DNA of 64,000 bases from Liquorilactobacillus aquaticus DSM 21051 (GTDB taxonomy: Bacteria > Bacillota > Bacilli > Lactobacillales > Lactobacillaceae), in NCBI RefSeq assembly GCF_001436755.1, contig NZ_AYZD01000015.1, positions 84,173-148,172 on the forward strand. Reading direction: 5' to 3'. The position numbers and the translations under genes were made by a program. Every line of letters begins with the position of its first letter. The stretch's first letter is position 1. The notes under the pieces were generated by a model. That model searched no databases. It was not told where the DNA came from and was given only the letters and a program-made list of their open reading frames with translations. Below are positions 31,240-40,443 of the stretch, piece by piece.

Positions 31240-32142
31240 TTATATTTGACCTTTATTAGTAACAATTTTAGCCAACATTTCAGAATCAAAAGTTTGCTCT
31301 TTAAACATTTTGATCTCATAAGCGTATGGAGGAAAAGCATTTTTCTTATCAGGACCAACATACGGTGTTTCCATAATTTTAGGAATTTCTTTCAGTTCAC
31401 TGTGGTGAACAATATAATTTAGTGCATCAAAACCAATGGTTCCAAAACCGATATTAGCATGCCGATCCTTATGGCTGCCCAATTCATTTTTAGAATCATT
31501 AATGTGAACGACCTTTAATTTATTTAAGCCAATAACATGATCAAATTCATTGAGAACACCGTCAAAATCTTCCTTAACATTGTACCCTGCATCATTAGTA
31601 TGACATGTGTCCAGCGTTACTGAGAGTTTTTCATTGTGTGTCACTCCATCTATTATCTGCGCAATTTCTTCAAAAGTTCGACCGACTTCCGTTCCTTTGC
31701 CTGCCATCGTCTCGATTGCAATTTGTAAGTTTTGTTCAGGATCAATGACTTTGTTAAGTCCCTTAACTATGTTATCAATGGCCGCTTCTGCACCTGCCCC
31801 AACATGTGCTCCCGGATGAAATGTCATCTGTTCAGCACCAAGAGCTTCCGCACGTTTGACCTCATCTTTCAGAAAAGCAACCGCAAATTCGAAATTTTCA
31901 GGTTTTTTGGTATTGCCCAAATTGATAATATATGGGGCATGCACCACAATATTGCTGATTTTATGATTCTTCATGTAATCATGTCCAGCATCAATGTTCA
32001 TATCTGCAATTTTTTTACGCCGTGTGTTTTGAGGGGCCCCCGTGTAGACCATAAAAGTTGTTGCGCCATAGCCAGCGGCTTCTTCAGCCGAGCCTAAAAG
32101 CATTTTACTACCCTTCATTCCAACATGTGATCCAAGTAACAT
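31240..32142 (-). CDS. nfo: Endonuclease IV (AP endonuclease)
   Basis: A TIM-barrel zinc enzyme that cleaves DNA 5' to abasic sites in base-excision repair. The 300-residue protein contains the family signatures [21 protein letters not shown] and [16 protein letters not shown], which supply most metal ligands. The ATG at 32142 is eight bases after AGGAG; an in-frame TTG two codons earlier overlaps that spacing. It is a single gene preceded by a perfect 14-bp palindrome. Confidence 0.95.
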   Translation of the reverse strand: MLLGSHVGMKGSKMLLGSAEEAAGYGATTFMVYTGAPQNTRRKKIADMNIDAGHDYMKNHKISNIVVHAPYIINLGNTKKPENFEFAVAFLKDEVKRAEALGAEQMTFHPGAHVGAGAEAAIDNIVKGLNKVIDPEQNLQIAIETMAGKGTEVGRTFEEIAQIIDGVTHNEKLSVTLDTCHTNDAGYNVKEDFDGVLNEFDHVIGLNKLKVVHINDSKNELGSHKDRHANIGFGTIGFDALNYIVHHSELKEIPKIMETPYVGPDKKNAFPPYAYEIKMFKEQTFDSEMLAKIVTNKGQI

Positions 32143-32247
32143 TTGCAATTCTCCTTTTTAACTTAAATTTAAGTCATAAACCAAGACAACTGAAAACAGC
32201 TTTAAAAACATTATATTTTACTTTTTAATTCAGCATCCTTAGCTGTT

Positions 32248-33414
32248 TCATTCTAAATAATATCTTATGATTCGTTCTGCCGCATAACCATCATTTTTTG
32301 TATTCCATAACCTATTGAACTCGCTAAAATCTGCTTGATCTGCCGGCTTTTTCAAAGCTGAAAATAAGTCTTTCGTCGTTCTAAGCAGTGGACCAGGCAG
32401 CCATTTTTTAAAATCAGGTTGAATACCGACTTTATTTTGATATTCATCTAAGTCATAACAATAAAACAAAATTTCTTTTGCATTTTCCAGTAGTGAATAG
32501 TCAAAAATAACCGATGAATAGTCCGTAATTAAACGATCTGCTACAGGCAAAATATCCTCCGTCGAAAGATCATCCAGCCACAAAATGTTCTTTCTCCCAC
32601 GAAAACGATCACGAATAGTTTTTACGCGGTCTCCCAAGTGCGGATGAAGTTTAATTATTAATACCTGTTTTTTATCTAATCGATTCATAATCTCAAAAAA
32701 AGATTGTGGTAAATTAATTTTTACCCCTTCGGTACCTTCACGATAGGTCGGTGTATATAAAATAATCTCTTTGCTCTTCAAAGCGGGATATTGTCGATAA
32801 AAAAACTGCCTCTTCTTCGAAGCCCATTCTGAATGTGAAAATTTATCGGATCGTGGATAACCCAGAATTAACATCTTATTTTTTTTAACATGATAACTCT
32901 TGGAAAAAATTGCAGCCATCATAGTCGAAGCAACAACATAATCATCGAACTGATCGTATACTTTTTGAAATCTTCTTTTATCAGCAGAGCTCCTCAGTAA
33001 TGTTTTCGGTTCTTGCCAGCCGAATGACTTAACTGCTCCATTTGCATGCCAAACTTGGACAATTTTTGTTTTTTGATGATTAAAGCGGCAACCAGCCAAA
33101 AAGGCATAATAGTTATCACAAAACAAAAGCTTAGCAGATAAAACAACTCGTAATTTAGATAGTACAAAATGAAGACCTTCAGTAAAACAGACCGTTTCTA
33201 TCCCAAAACTGTTCAATTCTAGTGCTGCTTCTTTGCAGCTTGGATAATACAGTATGACCAGACGTTCTTTTTTAATTATGCATCTCTTAGACATTTTTTT
33301 GATAAACTCATTATTATTTCCAAAGCTCATCAAATAGACGACCAGTTTGGGATCTTTCAGATTAAATAGAAGCGAAAAAAGCCGTACCAGCCAGATATAT
33401 ATCATTTTTTTCAT
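32248..33414 (-). CDS. CDP-glycerol:poly(glycerophosphate) glycerophosphotransferase family protein
   Basis: A 388-residue TagB/TagF-type glycosyltransferase-fold enzyme that transfers glycerol phosphate from CDP-glycerol in wall teichoic acid or related polymer synthesis. Conserved segments are IVQVWHANGAVKSFGW around residue 120, ILYTPTYREGTEG near 220, LIIKLHPHLG near 255 and DRLITDYSSVIFDYSLL near 295. The N-terminal 20 residues are hydrophobic and basic, suiting membrane association. The HANG and TDYSS motifs are the strongest evidence. No other teichoic-acid gene lies nearby, so the acceptor is unknown. Confidence 0.85.
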   Translation of the reverse strand: MKKMIYIWLVRLFSLLFNLKDPKLVVYLMSFGNNNEFIKKMSKRCIIKKERLVILYYPSCKEAALELNSFGIETVCFTEGLHFVLSKLRVVLSAKLLFCDNYYAFLAGCRFNHQKTKIVQVWHANGAVKSFGWQEPKTLLRSSADKRRFQKVYDQFDDYVVASTMMAAIFSKSYHVKKNKMLILGYPRSDKFSHSEWASKKRQFFYRQYPALKSKEIILYTPTYREGTEGVKINLPQSFFEIMNRLDKKQVLIIKLHPHLGDRVKTIRDRFRGRKNILWLDDLSTEDILPVADRLITDYSSVIFDYSLLENAKEILFYCYDLDEYQNKVGIQPDFKKWLPGPLLRTTKDLFSALKKPADQADFSEFNRLWNTKNDGYAAERIIRYYLE

Positions 33415-33466
33415 TATTCAACATACTTTCTCAAAAAAATATTTCTGTTTCAAAATATTTATTAAT

Positions 33467-34342
33467 TTAAGGCTCTGGTTCATAGAAACGTCCCATAATT
33501 TTAACATTATCTGAAATGCTGACAAATGCATACGGGTCTGATTCCTCCATTGCATTTTTCAAATCAATTTGTTCGTAACGCGAAATAACAGTGAAAAGAA
33601 TTGTTTTTTGATCATGCCGATATGCACCCTCAGCTCCATGAACAATAGTGATGCCCCGACGCATATGAGTTTGAATACAATCAACAACGCTTTTAGGCTT
33701 ATTAGTTACAATCATAACCTGCATTTTTTGCTGGCGCGTATAAACAATGTCCATTACACGTGCATTAACAAAAATTCCAAGTGCTGAGTAAAAAGCATAA
33801 GGCCACCCATAAACTGCCCCAGCAGCAAGAATGATAAAAGTATTAAAACAAATGTTAATTGTTCCGATACTTTTTCCTGTATGTTTACGCAAAGTCAAAC
33901 CGATAATATCTAAACCGCCCGTTGAAATTCCATTCTTTAAAGCCATTCCTGTTCCAAAGCCATTTATAGCAGCCCCAAAAATAGCACAGATAATAGGATC
34001 TTTTGTTAATGTAACTATTGAAATGGATTTAATCATAATACTTGAAAAAACAACTGATAAAAAAGTAAAAAAAGTGAAGCGATGGCCAATTTGCTTCCAT
34101 GCTAAAAAAAACAACGGAACATTAAGTATGAACAGCAATGCTGCTGTCGAAAGTTGAAAAGGTGTATACCTCTTTACCAAGGTAGCTATTAATTGAGCTA
34201 ATCCAGTTATTCCAGATGAATAGATATTCCCAGGCACCCAAAAAAAATTCATTGCTACTGAAACTAAAATACCATAGATAAAGGATGTTGAAGCGCGGGC
34301 AACATACTGATGCCGTTTCCAAATTTGTTGAATCTCATCCAT
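33467..34342 (-). CDS. YitT family membrane protein (DUF161/DUF2179)
   Basis: A 291-residue membrane protein with about five to six transmembrane helices in the first 200 residues, containing FWVPGNIYSSGITGLAQL and KNGISTGGLDIIGL. A soluble C-terminal DUF2179 domain (about 215-290) begins VMIVTNKPKSVVDCI and includes RGITIVHGAEGAY. The family's function is not known, though the C-terminal domain resembles small ligand-sensing folds. It lies between msrA and the glycerophosphotransferase gene. Confidence 0.86.
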   Translation of the reverse strand: MDEIQQIWKRHQYVARASTSFIYGILVSVAMNFFWVPGNIYSSGITGLAQLIATLVKRYTPFQLSTAALLFILNVPLFFLAWKQIGHRFTFFTFLSVVFSSIMIKSISIVTLTKDPIICAIFGAAINGFGTGMALKNGISTGGLDIIGLTLRKHTGKSIGTINICFNTFIILAAGAVYGWPYAFYSALGIFVNARVMDIVYTRQQKMQVMIVTNKPKSVVDCIQTHMRRGITIVHGAEGAYRHDQKTILFTVISRYEQIDLKNAMEESDPYAFVSISDNVKIMGRFYEPEP

Positions 34343-34377
34343 AAATCTTTTTTATCTCCTTAATTTCTCGGACAAGT

Positions 34378-34902
34378 TTAATTTGACCAATTATTTTTCT
34401 TAAAGGATTGACGCTGTTTTTCCTCAAGTTCGAAACGAGCTGGGTCCTTTTGATAGAAATTTTGATGATAATCCTCTGCCTGATAGAAAGGCTTTGCGTC
34501 TTCGATCTGAGTTACAATCGGTGCACTAAAACGACCACTTTCTTCCAAAGCCTTTTTAGAAGCCAACGCAATTTTTTTCTGTTCTTCGCCCTCTGTAAAA
34601 ATTACCGGCCGATAATTGTCACCCCGATCCTGAAACTGACCCATTGCATCCGTCGGGTCAGTCTGCTGCCAATAGATTTGGACCAGCTGTTCGTACGAAA
34701 TTATCTCAGGATCAAAGATAATTTTGACAGCCTCCGTATGTCCCGTACGATGTGAACAAACCTCTTCATAAGTTGGGTTGGGGACATGACCTCCTGTATA
34801 TCCAGAAATAACTTTTATAATTCCCGGATGTTCATCAAACGGTTTGACCATGCACCAGAAACAACCCCCAGCAAAAATCGCTGTCTCCTCTATCTTACTC
34901 AA
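34378..34902 (-). CDS. msrA: Peptide methionine sulfoxide reductase MsrA
   Basis: Reduces methionine-S-sulfoxide in proteins. The 174-residue protein has the active-site motif AGGCFWC (Cys14 and Cys17 with the start chosen), followed by [17 protein letters not shown] and [10 protein letters not shown], the usual substrate-site segments. I choose the TTG at 34902, seven bases after AGGAGG. The TTG at 34908 lies directly on the ribosome-binding site. It is probably followed in the same transcript by the YitT gene. Confidence 0.93.
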   Translation of the reverse strand: MSKIEETAIFAGGCFWCMVKPFDEHPGIIKVISGYTGGHVPNPTYEEVCSHRTGHTEAVKIIFDPEIISYEQLVQIYWQQTDPTDAMGQFQDRGDNYRPVIFTEGEEQKKIALASKKALEESGRFSAPIVTQIEDAKPFYQAEDYHQNFYQKDPARFELEEKQRQSFKKNNWSN

Positions 34903-34908
34903 TTTCAA

Positions 34909-35110
34909 GCCTCCTATAATTCATTTTCGTGATTACCTTATAAGATAAACTAATTTCATGCATTCAGCAACAGTTGTATCACGTTTGAAAACAAATATTT
35001 TAAATTCAAATACTGTCCCGTTTTCTTAACCAACCCTTAAACACTCACTAATAATAAAAAAGCTTTGCTATTGAAACATATTGAGATAAATATTGCGAGA
35101 TAATATATAA
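34909..35110. other. Intergenic stretch without a recognisable gene
   Basis: AT-rich sequence between msrA and the hairpin after aspS. I see no plausible start with a ribosome-binding site, no RNA gene and no clear promoter beyond AT-rich hexamers. With the hairpin and small ORF to its right it makes a gap of about 420 bases before aspS. Confidence 0.5.
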
Positions 35111-35150
35111 AGAGGATGGATCAAAACATATGTTTTGATCCATCCCCTCT
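35111..35150. terminator. Long hairpin downstream of aspS
   Basis: A 28-base perfect palindrome centred on CATATG (core ATGGATCAAAAC and its complement) is flanked by AGAGG and CCCCTCT, giving a stem of about 18 pairs. The T-run is poor on both strands, so termination is likely but not certain. Confidence 0.6.
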
Positions 35151-35190
35151 TAACTCATAAATTCACATGATGAACTATAGGCTCCATCTT

Positions 35191-35298
35191 TCACGCCTTG
35201 CGAGAACTTCTCTGACTGAAAACTTTGTCTATAATACATTCAATAACCTGAACATCTTTATCAAAATCCAAAGCACTGTAGTTAGTCCCAGCTTGCAT
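35191..35298 (-). CDS. Possible 35-codon ORF after aspS
   Basis: An ATG-initiated ORF of 35 codons, starting MQAGTNYSALDFDKD and ending FSQRSSRKA, with amino-acid use that looks coding (mixed acidic and hydrophobic residues, few rare codons). No good ribosome-binding site precedes it; GAGG lies about 15 bases upstream. I do not recognise it. It might be a small unknown protein, a gene remnant, or chance. Confidence 0.25.
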   Translation of the reverse strand: MQAGTNYSALDFDKDVQVIECIIDKVFSQRSSRKA

Positions 35299-35326
35299 AA
35301 TTCTGATTTAACCTCAGAAAAGGAAG

Positions 35327-37090
35327 TTATTCTTCAGTCGTATCAAGATGAAGCTCATCTAATTGCTTTTGGGCAACTGTACTTGGAGCATCTGTTAATG
35401 GTTCCGATGCTTTAGAATTCTTAGGGAAGGCTATAACCTCACGAATATTGTCTTTCCCAGAAAGCAACATTGCAAAACGATCTAACCCAATTGCTAGACC
35501 TCCATGTGGTGGAAAACCGTAATCTAGAGCATCTAAGAAGAATCCAAATTGGTCTTCAGCCTTTTCCTTAGTGAAACCAAGAGCCTTGAACATTTTTTCT
35601 TGAATTTCACGCTGATGAATACGAATTGAACCACCACCAAGTTCATAGCCGTTTAAAACGATATCATAACTCTGAGCGTGAGCTTTATGCGGATCCGTAG
35701 ACAACAAATCAATATCTTCCTCATTAGGCATTGTGAATGGATGGTGTGCTGCAATATAGCGATGGAAATCCTCACTATACTCGAATAATGGCCAATCAAC
35801 AACCCACAAAAACGCAAATTTCGTTTTGTCTACCATGTCAAGTTCGTTTGCTATACTTGTCCTGAGATACCCTAAAGCATCAGCCACAACTTTACGCTTG
35901 TCGGCAACGAACAAGATCAAATCACCAACGCTAGCATTGGCTGCTTTTTTGATATTTTCAACATCATTTTTGAAAAACTTAGCAATCGGACCTGAAAAAC
36001 CATTTTCCGTAACCTTTAGCCATGCCAATCCCATTGCACCAAAGCGTTTAATATATTCCTGTTTACTTTCAATATCCTTACGCGAATACTTTTCTGCACC
36101 ATTTGGAACTGTAATTGCTTTGACCTGACCGCCTTTTTCAAGAATCGTTTTGAAGACCTTAAAATCAACATTCTTAACCGCGTCAGCCATATCAGTCAAT
36201 TCCATTCCAAAACGAATGTCTGGTTTATCTGAACCATAACGATCCATTGCTTCGTTCCATATCATCCGTGGAAGAGGCAGTGTCATTTCAACACCAAGCG
36301 TCTCCTTCATTACACGTTGCAATAACCCTTCTGTTAAATCTTGAATTTCTTCGGCTGTCATAAAGGAAGTTTCCATATCAATTTGTGTAAATTCAGGTTG
36401 ACGATCGCCACGGAGATCCTCATCGCGGAAACAACGTGCTACTTGATAGTAACGGTCGAACCCTGCGCCCATCAATAATTGCTTAAATAACTGCGGTGAT
36501 TGCGGTAGTGCATAAAAATGACCAGGGTAGACACGGGAAGGTACTAAATAGTCTCTTGCACCTTCTGGAGTTGATTTAGTCAAATATGGTGTTTCAATAT
36601 CAATAAATTTGTTTTCGTCAAGATAGCGATGAATTGCTTGAGTAATTTTACTTCTTGTAATAAGCGACTTCTGCATTTCTGGTCGACGCAAGTCAAGATA
36701 CCGGTACTTTAGACGCAAATCGTCTGAAACATTGATCCCATTTTCAATGTAAAATGGCGGTGTTTTTGCTTTGTTTAAAAGTTTAACGTCGTGAATTTCA
36801 ACTTCGACCTTACCTGTTTTCATTTTAGAATTGATTGCATCGTCATCGCGTGGGACAACCTTACCTTTAACCTCGATCACGTATTCACTTCTTAAACTAT
36901 CTGCCACTTCTAGGGCTTCAGGTCCAAATTCTTGACTAAAAACTAGTTGCACAATGCCTTCTCGATCACGCAAATCAATAAAGATCAAGTTACCTAAGTC
37001 GCGACGTTTTTGAACCCATCCCTTCAAACATACTTCCTGCCCAAAGTAAGATTCATCAACAAGTCCGCAATATATTGTTCGGTTCATCAT
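35327..37090 (-). CDS. aspS: Aspartate--tRNA ligase
   Basis: A 587-residue class IIb synthetase of the bacterial type. The N-terminal OB anticodon-binding domain ([22 protein letters not shown]) is followed by the catalytic core with [32 protein letters not shown] (split over about 175-195), the bacterial GAD insertion domain, and motif 3 [14 protein letters not shown]. It follows hisS after three bases, the conserved hisS-aspS operon, and shares its T-box control. Confidence 0.97.
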   Translation of the reverse strand: MMNRTIYCGLVDESYFGQEVCLKGWVQKRRDLGNLIFIDLRDREGIVQLVFSQEFGPEALEVADSLRSEYVIEVKGKVVPRDDDAINSKMKTGKVEVEIHDVKLLNKAKTPPFYIENGINVSDDLRLKYRYLDLRRPEMQKSLITRSKITQAIHRYLDENKFIDIETPYLTKSTPEGARDYLVPSRVYPGHFYALPQSPQLFKQLLMGAGFDRYYQVARCFRDEDLRGDRQPEFTQIDMETSFMTAEEIQDLTEGLLQRVMKETLGVEMTLPLPRMIWNEAMDRYGSDKPDIRFGMELTDMADAVKNVDFKVFKTILEKGGQVKAITVPNGAEKYSRKDIESKQEYIKRFGAMGLAWLKVTENGFSGPIAKFFKNDVENIKKAANASVGDLILFVADKRKVVADALGYLRTSIANELDMVDKTKFAFLWVVDWPLFEYSEDFHRYIAAHHPFTMPNEEDIDLLSTDPHKAHAQSYDIVLNGYELGGGSIRIHQREIQEKMFKALGFTKEKAEDQFGFFLDALDYGFPPHGGLAIGLDRFAMLLSGKDNIREVIAFPKNSKASEPLTDAPSTVAQKQLDELHLDTTEE

Positions 37091-37093
37091 TTT

Positions 37094-38395
37094 TTACTCC
37101 TTTTCCCTTTCAACTATACCTTGATACACTTTATCGAATTCTGAATAAATATCATCTAGCAAAACCTTTACTTCATTTCCGGTCTGCATATTCTTCAGAT
37201 TGACTTTTCCGGCTTGAAGCTCTTCCTCACCGATTGTCAAAGTTAGATGTGCTTTCATTCTATTGGCTGCTTTAAATTGTCCTTTAGGCTTACGTTCCAA
37301 GTAATCACGCTCAGCACTATAACCTGCGTGACGTAAAGCCTGTACCAATTTCAGCGTTTCTTCATTTGTAGCTTGCCCAATCCCTACGACATAAACATCC
37401 AGATCTTCATCGATTGGTAATTCAATTTTTTCAGCTTCTAAAACCAATAACAAGCGTTCGACACCCAATCCGAAGCCAATTCCTGGAACTTCTGGGCCAC
37501 CAAGCTGTTCAACTAAACCATTGTAACGTCCACCGGCACAAACCGTTGTCCAATTTCCACCGAAAGCTTTTGAATTGCTCATGATTTCGAAAATTGTATG
37601 ATTGTAATAATCAAGACCTCGAACCATATTCGTCTCAATCTCGAATGGAATTTTCAAAGTTTTTAACAGTTTTTTTACTGTAGCAAAATGCATAGCTGCA
37701 TCATCCGTTAAATAATCTAAGATCGAAGGTGCATTTGCTACAATTTCCTGATCCTTTTTATCTTTGCTGTCAAGAATACGCAAAGGATTTTTGTGCAGCC
37801 TCTCTTTAGAATCGTCACTTAAAACATCTTCTAAGGGCTTCAAGTATGCCATCAGTGCCTCATGGTATTTTGTACGTGATTCAGCATCCCCTAAAGTATT
37901 GATTACTAATTTCAAATCTCGTAACCCATACTGCTGTAACAGATTAACCGCCATTGCCATCACTTCTACATCAAGCGTTGGATTATCAACACCGAAAGCT
38001 TCAACCCCAATTTGGTGGAACTGCCTTTGCCGTCCTGACTGGGGACGTTCATAACGAAACATTGGTCCCATATAGAATGTCTTAAACGGTCGCTGAATTT
38101 CTGGACCGTATAATTTATTTTCCACATACGCACGTACTACACCAGCAGTCCCTTCTGGCCGCAAAGTTATATGTCTTTCTCCTTTATCAAAGAAATCATA
38201 CATTTCTTTAGTTACGATATCAGATGTTTCACCCGATGTTCGCGAAAAAACTTCAAAGTTTTCAAAAATCGGCGTTCTTATTTCATTATAACGGTAGTTT
38301 TTAAACAACTGTCGTGCTGTTTGTTCAATATACTGCCATTTTGCAGATTCGCCTGGAATAATATCAGTCGTTCCTTTTGGTCGTTGATACTTCAT
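37094..38395 (-). CDS. hisS: Histidine--tRNA ligase
   Basis: A 433-residue class II synthetase. Motif 2 appears as [23 protein letters not shown], spread over about residues 110-132. The histidine-specific segments are [10 protein letters not shown] and [13 protein letters not shown] [15 protein letters not shown], and motif 3 is [11 protein letters not shown]. The C-terminal anticodon-binding domain begins near residue 330. It is the first gene of the hisS-aspS operon behind a T-box leader. Confidence 0.97.
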   Translation of the reverse strand: MKYQRPKGTTDIIPGESAKWQYIEQTARQLFKNYRYNEIRTPIFENFEVFSRTSGETSDIVTKEMYDFFDKGERHITLRPEGTAGVVRAYVENKLYGPEIQRPFKTFYMGPMFRYERPQSGRQRQFHQIGVEAFGVDNPTLDVEVMAMAVNLLQQYGLRDLKLVINTLGDAESRTKYHEALMAYLKPLEDVLSDDSKERLHKNPLRILDSKDKKDQEIVANAPSILDYLTDDAAMHFATVKKLLKTLKIPFEIETNMVRGLDYYNHTIFEIMSNSKAFGGNWTTVCAGGRYNGLVEQLGGPEVPGIGFGLGVERLLLVLEAEKIELPIDEDLDVYVVGIGQATNEETLKLVQALRHAGYSAERDYLERKPKGQFKAANRMKAHLTLTIGEEELQAGKVNLKNMQTGNEVKVLLDDIYSEFDKVYQGIVEREKE

Positions 38396-38440
38396 GTTTT
38401 TTCCTCCTCTTTTCTAAGATAATTGTGACAATACAAATAA

Positions 38441-38649
38441 GCCCCTGCCACTAATACTTGACAAGGGCGCAGCTATGCACGGTACCACCTTTATTTATGC
38501 TTCATGGGATAACGCTACAAGCGGCATGCACTGACATGCACCTCGAAAGTGTCCTTCACTTATCCAGTCAGATGGAAATTTCACCAAAATTCCACTCTCT
38601 CAACAGACCTAATAAGCTACTCCTCTCTCGTACGGCTCAAATTTATACT
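38441..38649 (-). promoter_or_regulatory. T-box leader of hisS-aspS, probable aspartate specifier
   Basis: The minus strand carries AGGTGGTACCGTGCAT (38475-38490), the T-box core, followed by a nine-pair terminator (38441-38449 with 38460-38468) and a U-rich tail. Stem I has AGTA on its 5' side and GAAGGACACTTTCG on its 3' side. The triplet one base before the closing helix is GAC (38551-38553), the same relative position as GGC in the glyQS T-box here, so aspartate is the probable effector. An overlapping CAC (His) is present in GACAC. Confidence 0.85.
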
Positions 38650-38655
38650 GTTATA

Positions 38656-38684
38656 AACATACTAGAATTGATTGCTAAAGTCAA
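38656..38684 (-). promoter_or_regulatory. Promoter of hisS-aspS
   Basis: TTGACT and TATGTT separated by 17 bases on the minus strand, just upstream of the T-box leader. Confidence 0.75.
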
Positions 38685-38756
38685 GAGCTGCCCTGCCTTG
38701 TCAGAAATAAAACAGAGAGATTGTCACTTTCTTGTTTGTTATTATTTTCTTTTTGC

Positions 38757-38762
38757 TATAAT
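38757..38762 (+). promoter_or_regulatory. Extended -10 promoter of the amidase gene
   Basis: A perfect TATAAT preceded by TGC on the plus strand, 34 bases before the amidase ATG. TTG-containing hexamers upstream are not at ideal spacing. Confidence 0.6.
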
Positions 38763-38795
38763 AGTAATCAGTAAAAGTAAACGGAGTCTTAATGT

Positions 38796-39638
38796 ATGCA
38801 AACTAAAAAAAAGAAACGCAGCAATTTAATTTTAGGCTTTTTAGTATTATTATTAACAATTATCCTAATATACCGCACTACAAGTTACTTCAAACAAGTT
38901 GTCGTTGAGACGTCGTCAGCCGAATTAAAAAAGGGACCGGGGATAGAATACAAAAAAATCGTATCTATCAAAAAAAAGGCGCGTCTCACAATTATTCGAA
39001 CAAAATATCATTGGTCATATGTCAAAACATCTGACAATCGACTCGGATGGGTTGCCGATTGGGCAATCAATCCCCAAAAAATCCATAAAATAGATTCTTT
39101 GTCAGATGCTACCATCGTTCTTGATCCAGGCCATGGCGGCAATGACTCAGGCGCACTTTCGAGCGCAGGTAAGATGGAAAAAAAGTATACCTTGATTATT
39201 GCTAAGAAAGTCGCACGTAAACTTCAGGAGCAAGGTACTAAAGTCTATCTGACACGTCAAAAAGACGTCTATGCTACCCTTAAATCACGCTCTGACCTAT
39301 CTAACACTGTCCATGCAGACGCTTTTATCAGTTTTCATTTTGATTCATCGCCACAGGAAAACGGGGCTTCCGGCTTCACTACCTACTATTATCATCAGCG
39401 TTCATCAACCGGTCTTGCTAAAACTATTAACAAGCAACTTGATAATTTGACACTAAGTAACCGCGGTATCGACTTTGGCGATTTCTACGTATTACGAAAT
39501 AATGAATTTCCAGCAGTTCTCTTGGAGATGGGGTATATCAACTCTGAACGCGACTTTGAACAAATAAGTTCTCAGTCCTATCAAAACAAAGTGGCGACTG
39601 ACGTCGTCTCTGGGTTAGAAAAATACTTTTCGAAATAG
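38796..39638 (+). CDS. N-acetylmuramoyl-L-alanine amidase (Amidase_3) with SH3b domain
   Basis: A cell-wall hydrolase that cleaves the bond between N-acetylmuramic acid and L-alanine. The 280-residue protein has a basic N-terminus and a membrane segment (about residues 10-27, signal anchor or uncleaved signal). A bacterial SH3 domain (about 38-92) contains GWVADW. The zinc amidase domain (about 105-278) has the expected ligands His113 in DPGHGG, Glu128 and His181 in SFHFDS, and the catalytic Glu244 in LLEMGY. It is transcribed divergently from hisS and has its own terminator. Confidence 0.92.
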   Translation: MQTKKKKRSNLILGFLVLLLTIILIYRTTSYFKQVVVETSSAELKKGPGIEYKKIVSIKKKARLTIIRTKYHWSYVKTSDNRLGWVADWAINPQKIHKIDSLSDATIVLDPGHGGNDSGALSSAGKMEKKYTLIIAKKVARKLQEQGTKVYLTRQKDVYATLKSRSDLSNTVHADAFISFHFDSSPQENGASGFTTYYYHQRSSTGLAKTINKQLDNLTLSNRGIDFGDFYVLRNNEFPAVLLEMGYINSERDFEQISSQSYQNKVATDVVSGLEKYFSK

Positions 39639-39674
39639 TTATAGTTTTTTTGTTTCAGGTTTCCGAATAAATAT

Positions 39675-39720
39675 AAAAGCGATTCTAGAAATGTCCAAAA
39701 TAGTTTCTAGAATCGCTTTT
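39675..39720. terminator. Bidirectional terminator
   Basis: A perfect 17-pair inverted repeat (39675-39691 with 39704-39720, loop of 12) beginning AAAAGCGATTC and ending GAATCGCTTTT. It lies between the convergent amidase and HAD genes. Confidence 0.92.
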
Positions 39721-39810
39721 ATATATCGTTTTTTTAATAATATTTATGTCTATCCCAATGATTCTATCCAGCATCAGTGATCATACTTCGCTGATTTAGC
39801 ACCTCTTTAA

Positions 39811-40428
39811 TCAAACGATAATTTTCAATAGACTTTTTATCCGTTTATCCGGTACTGTTTCGACAAAAATTATGTCATCTGGATCAAACAAAATCCCCTT
39901 GATACCTGCTTTGTGGGCTGCTTCAATATCCAAAGCCCTATCGCCTACCATAAATGAATTATCTTTATCGACCTGGTACTGATCGCACAGAAAATTTAAA
40001 GAAGCTGGATTGGGTTTACGCGGAAAATTATTTTCCGAAGTTACACAACCTGTAAACAAGGAAGTAAATTGATCACGTTTAAGCATGTTAAGAGCACTTT
40101 TATTACGATGAGTAACTAAAAAATTTCTCCCATTTTGTTCGATAACCCATTTGCATACCTCTGCTGCACCTTTAAACGGGCGGTCATTAGTTTGTTCACT
40201 CTTTTCGACGGTTTCATATCTGGTGACTATCCTTTGCTTCTTTTTAAAATCAACATTTTTCAAAAAGATAGCAAACGTTTGGTGCAGAGATGTTCTTCGC
40301 ATCGATTTATAGACTTGATCACTTTCAACTTTAAACCCAGATTCAGTACAAGCTATCACGAAAGATTTCACCATGCCGCGATAGGTATCATAAAGGGTTC
40401 CATCGAAGTCCCAAAAATAGTCCGTCAT
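39811..40428 (-). CDS. HAD superfamily hydrolase
   Basis: A 205-residue haloacid-dehalogenase-type phosphatase. Motif I is WDFDGTLYDTY at the N-terminus, motif II is the Thr in FLVTHRN, and motif IV is MVGDRALDIEAAHKAG. The helical cap in the first half resembles phosphoglycolate-phosphatase-like enzymes. The substrate cannot be told. It follows the esterase-like gene after 15 bases and is the last gene of the rel-dtd transcript. The ribosome-binding site is weak (AGGCAGG). Confidence 0.82.
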   Translation of the reverse strand: MTDYFWDFDGTLYDTYRGMVKSFVIACTESGFKVESDQVYKSMRRTSLHQTFAIFLKNVDFKKKQRIVTRYETVEKSEQTNDRPFKGAAEVCKWVIEQNGRNFLVTHRNKSALNMLKRDQFTSLFTGCVTSENNFPRKPNPASLNFLCDQYQVDKDNSFMVGDRALDIEAAHKAGIKGILFDPDDIIFVETVPDKRIKSLLKIIV

Positions 40429-40443
40429 TCAAAAAACCTGCCT

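Noticed and set aside
35167..35415. An 82-codon plus-strand ORF at the aspS 3' end
   Set aside because: It overlaps the end of aspS in antisense and has no ribosome-binding site.
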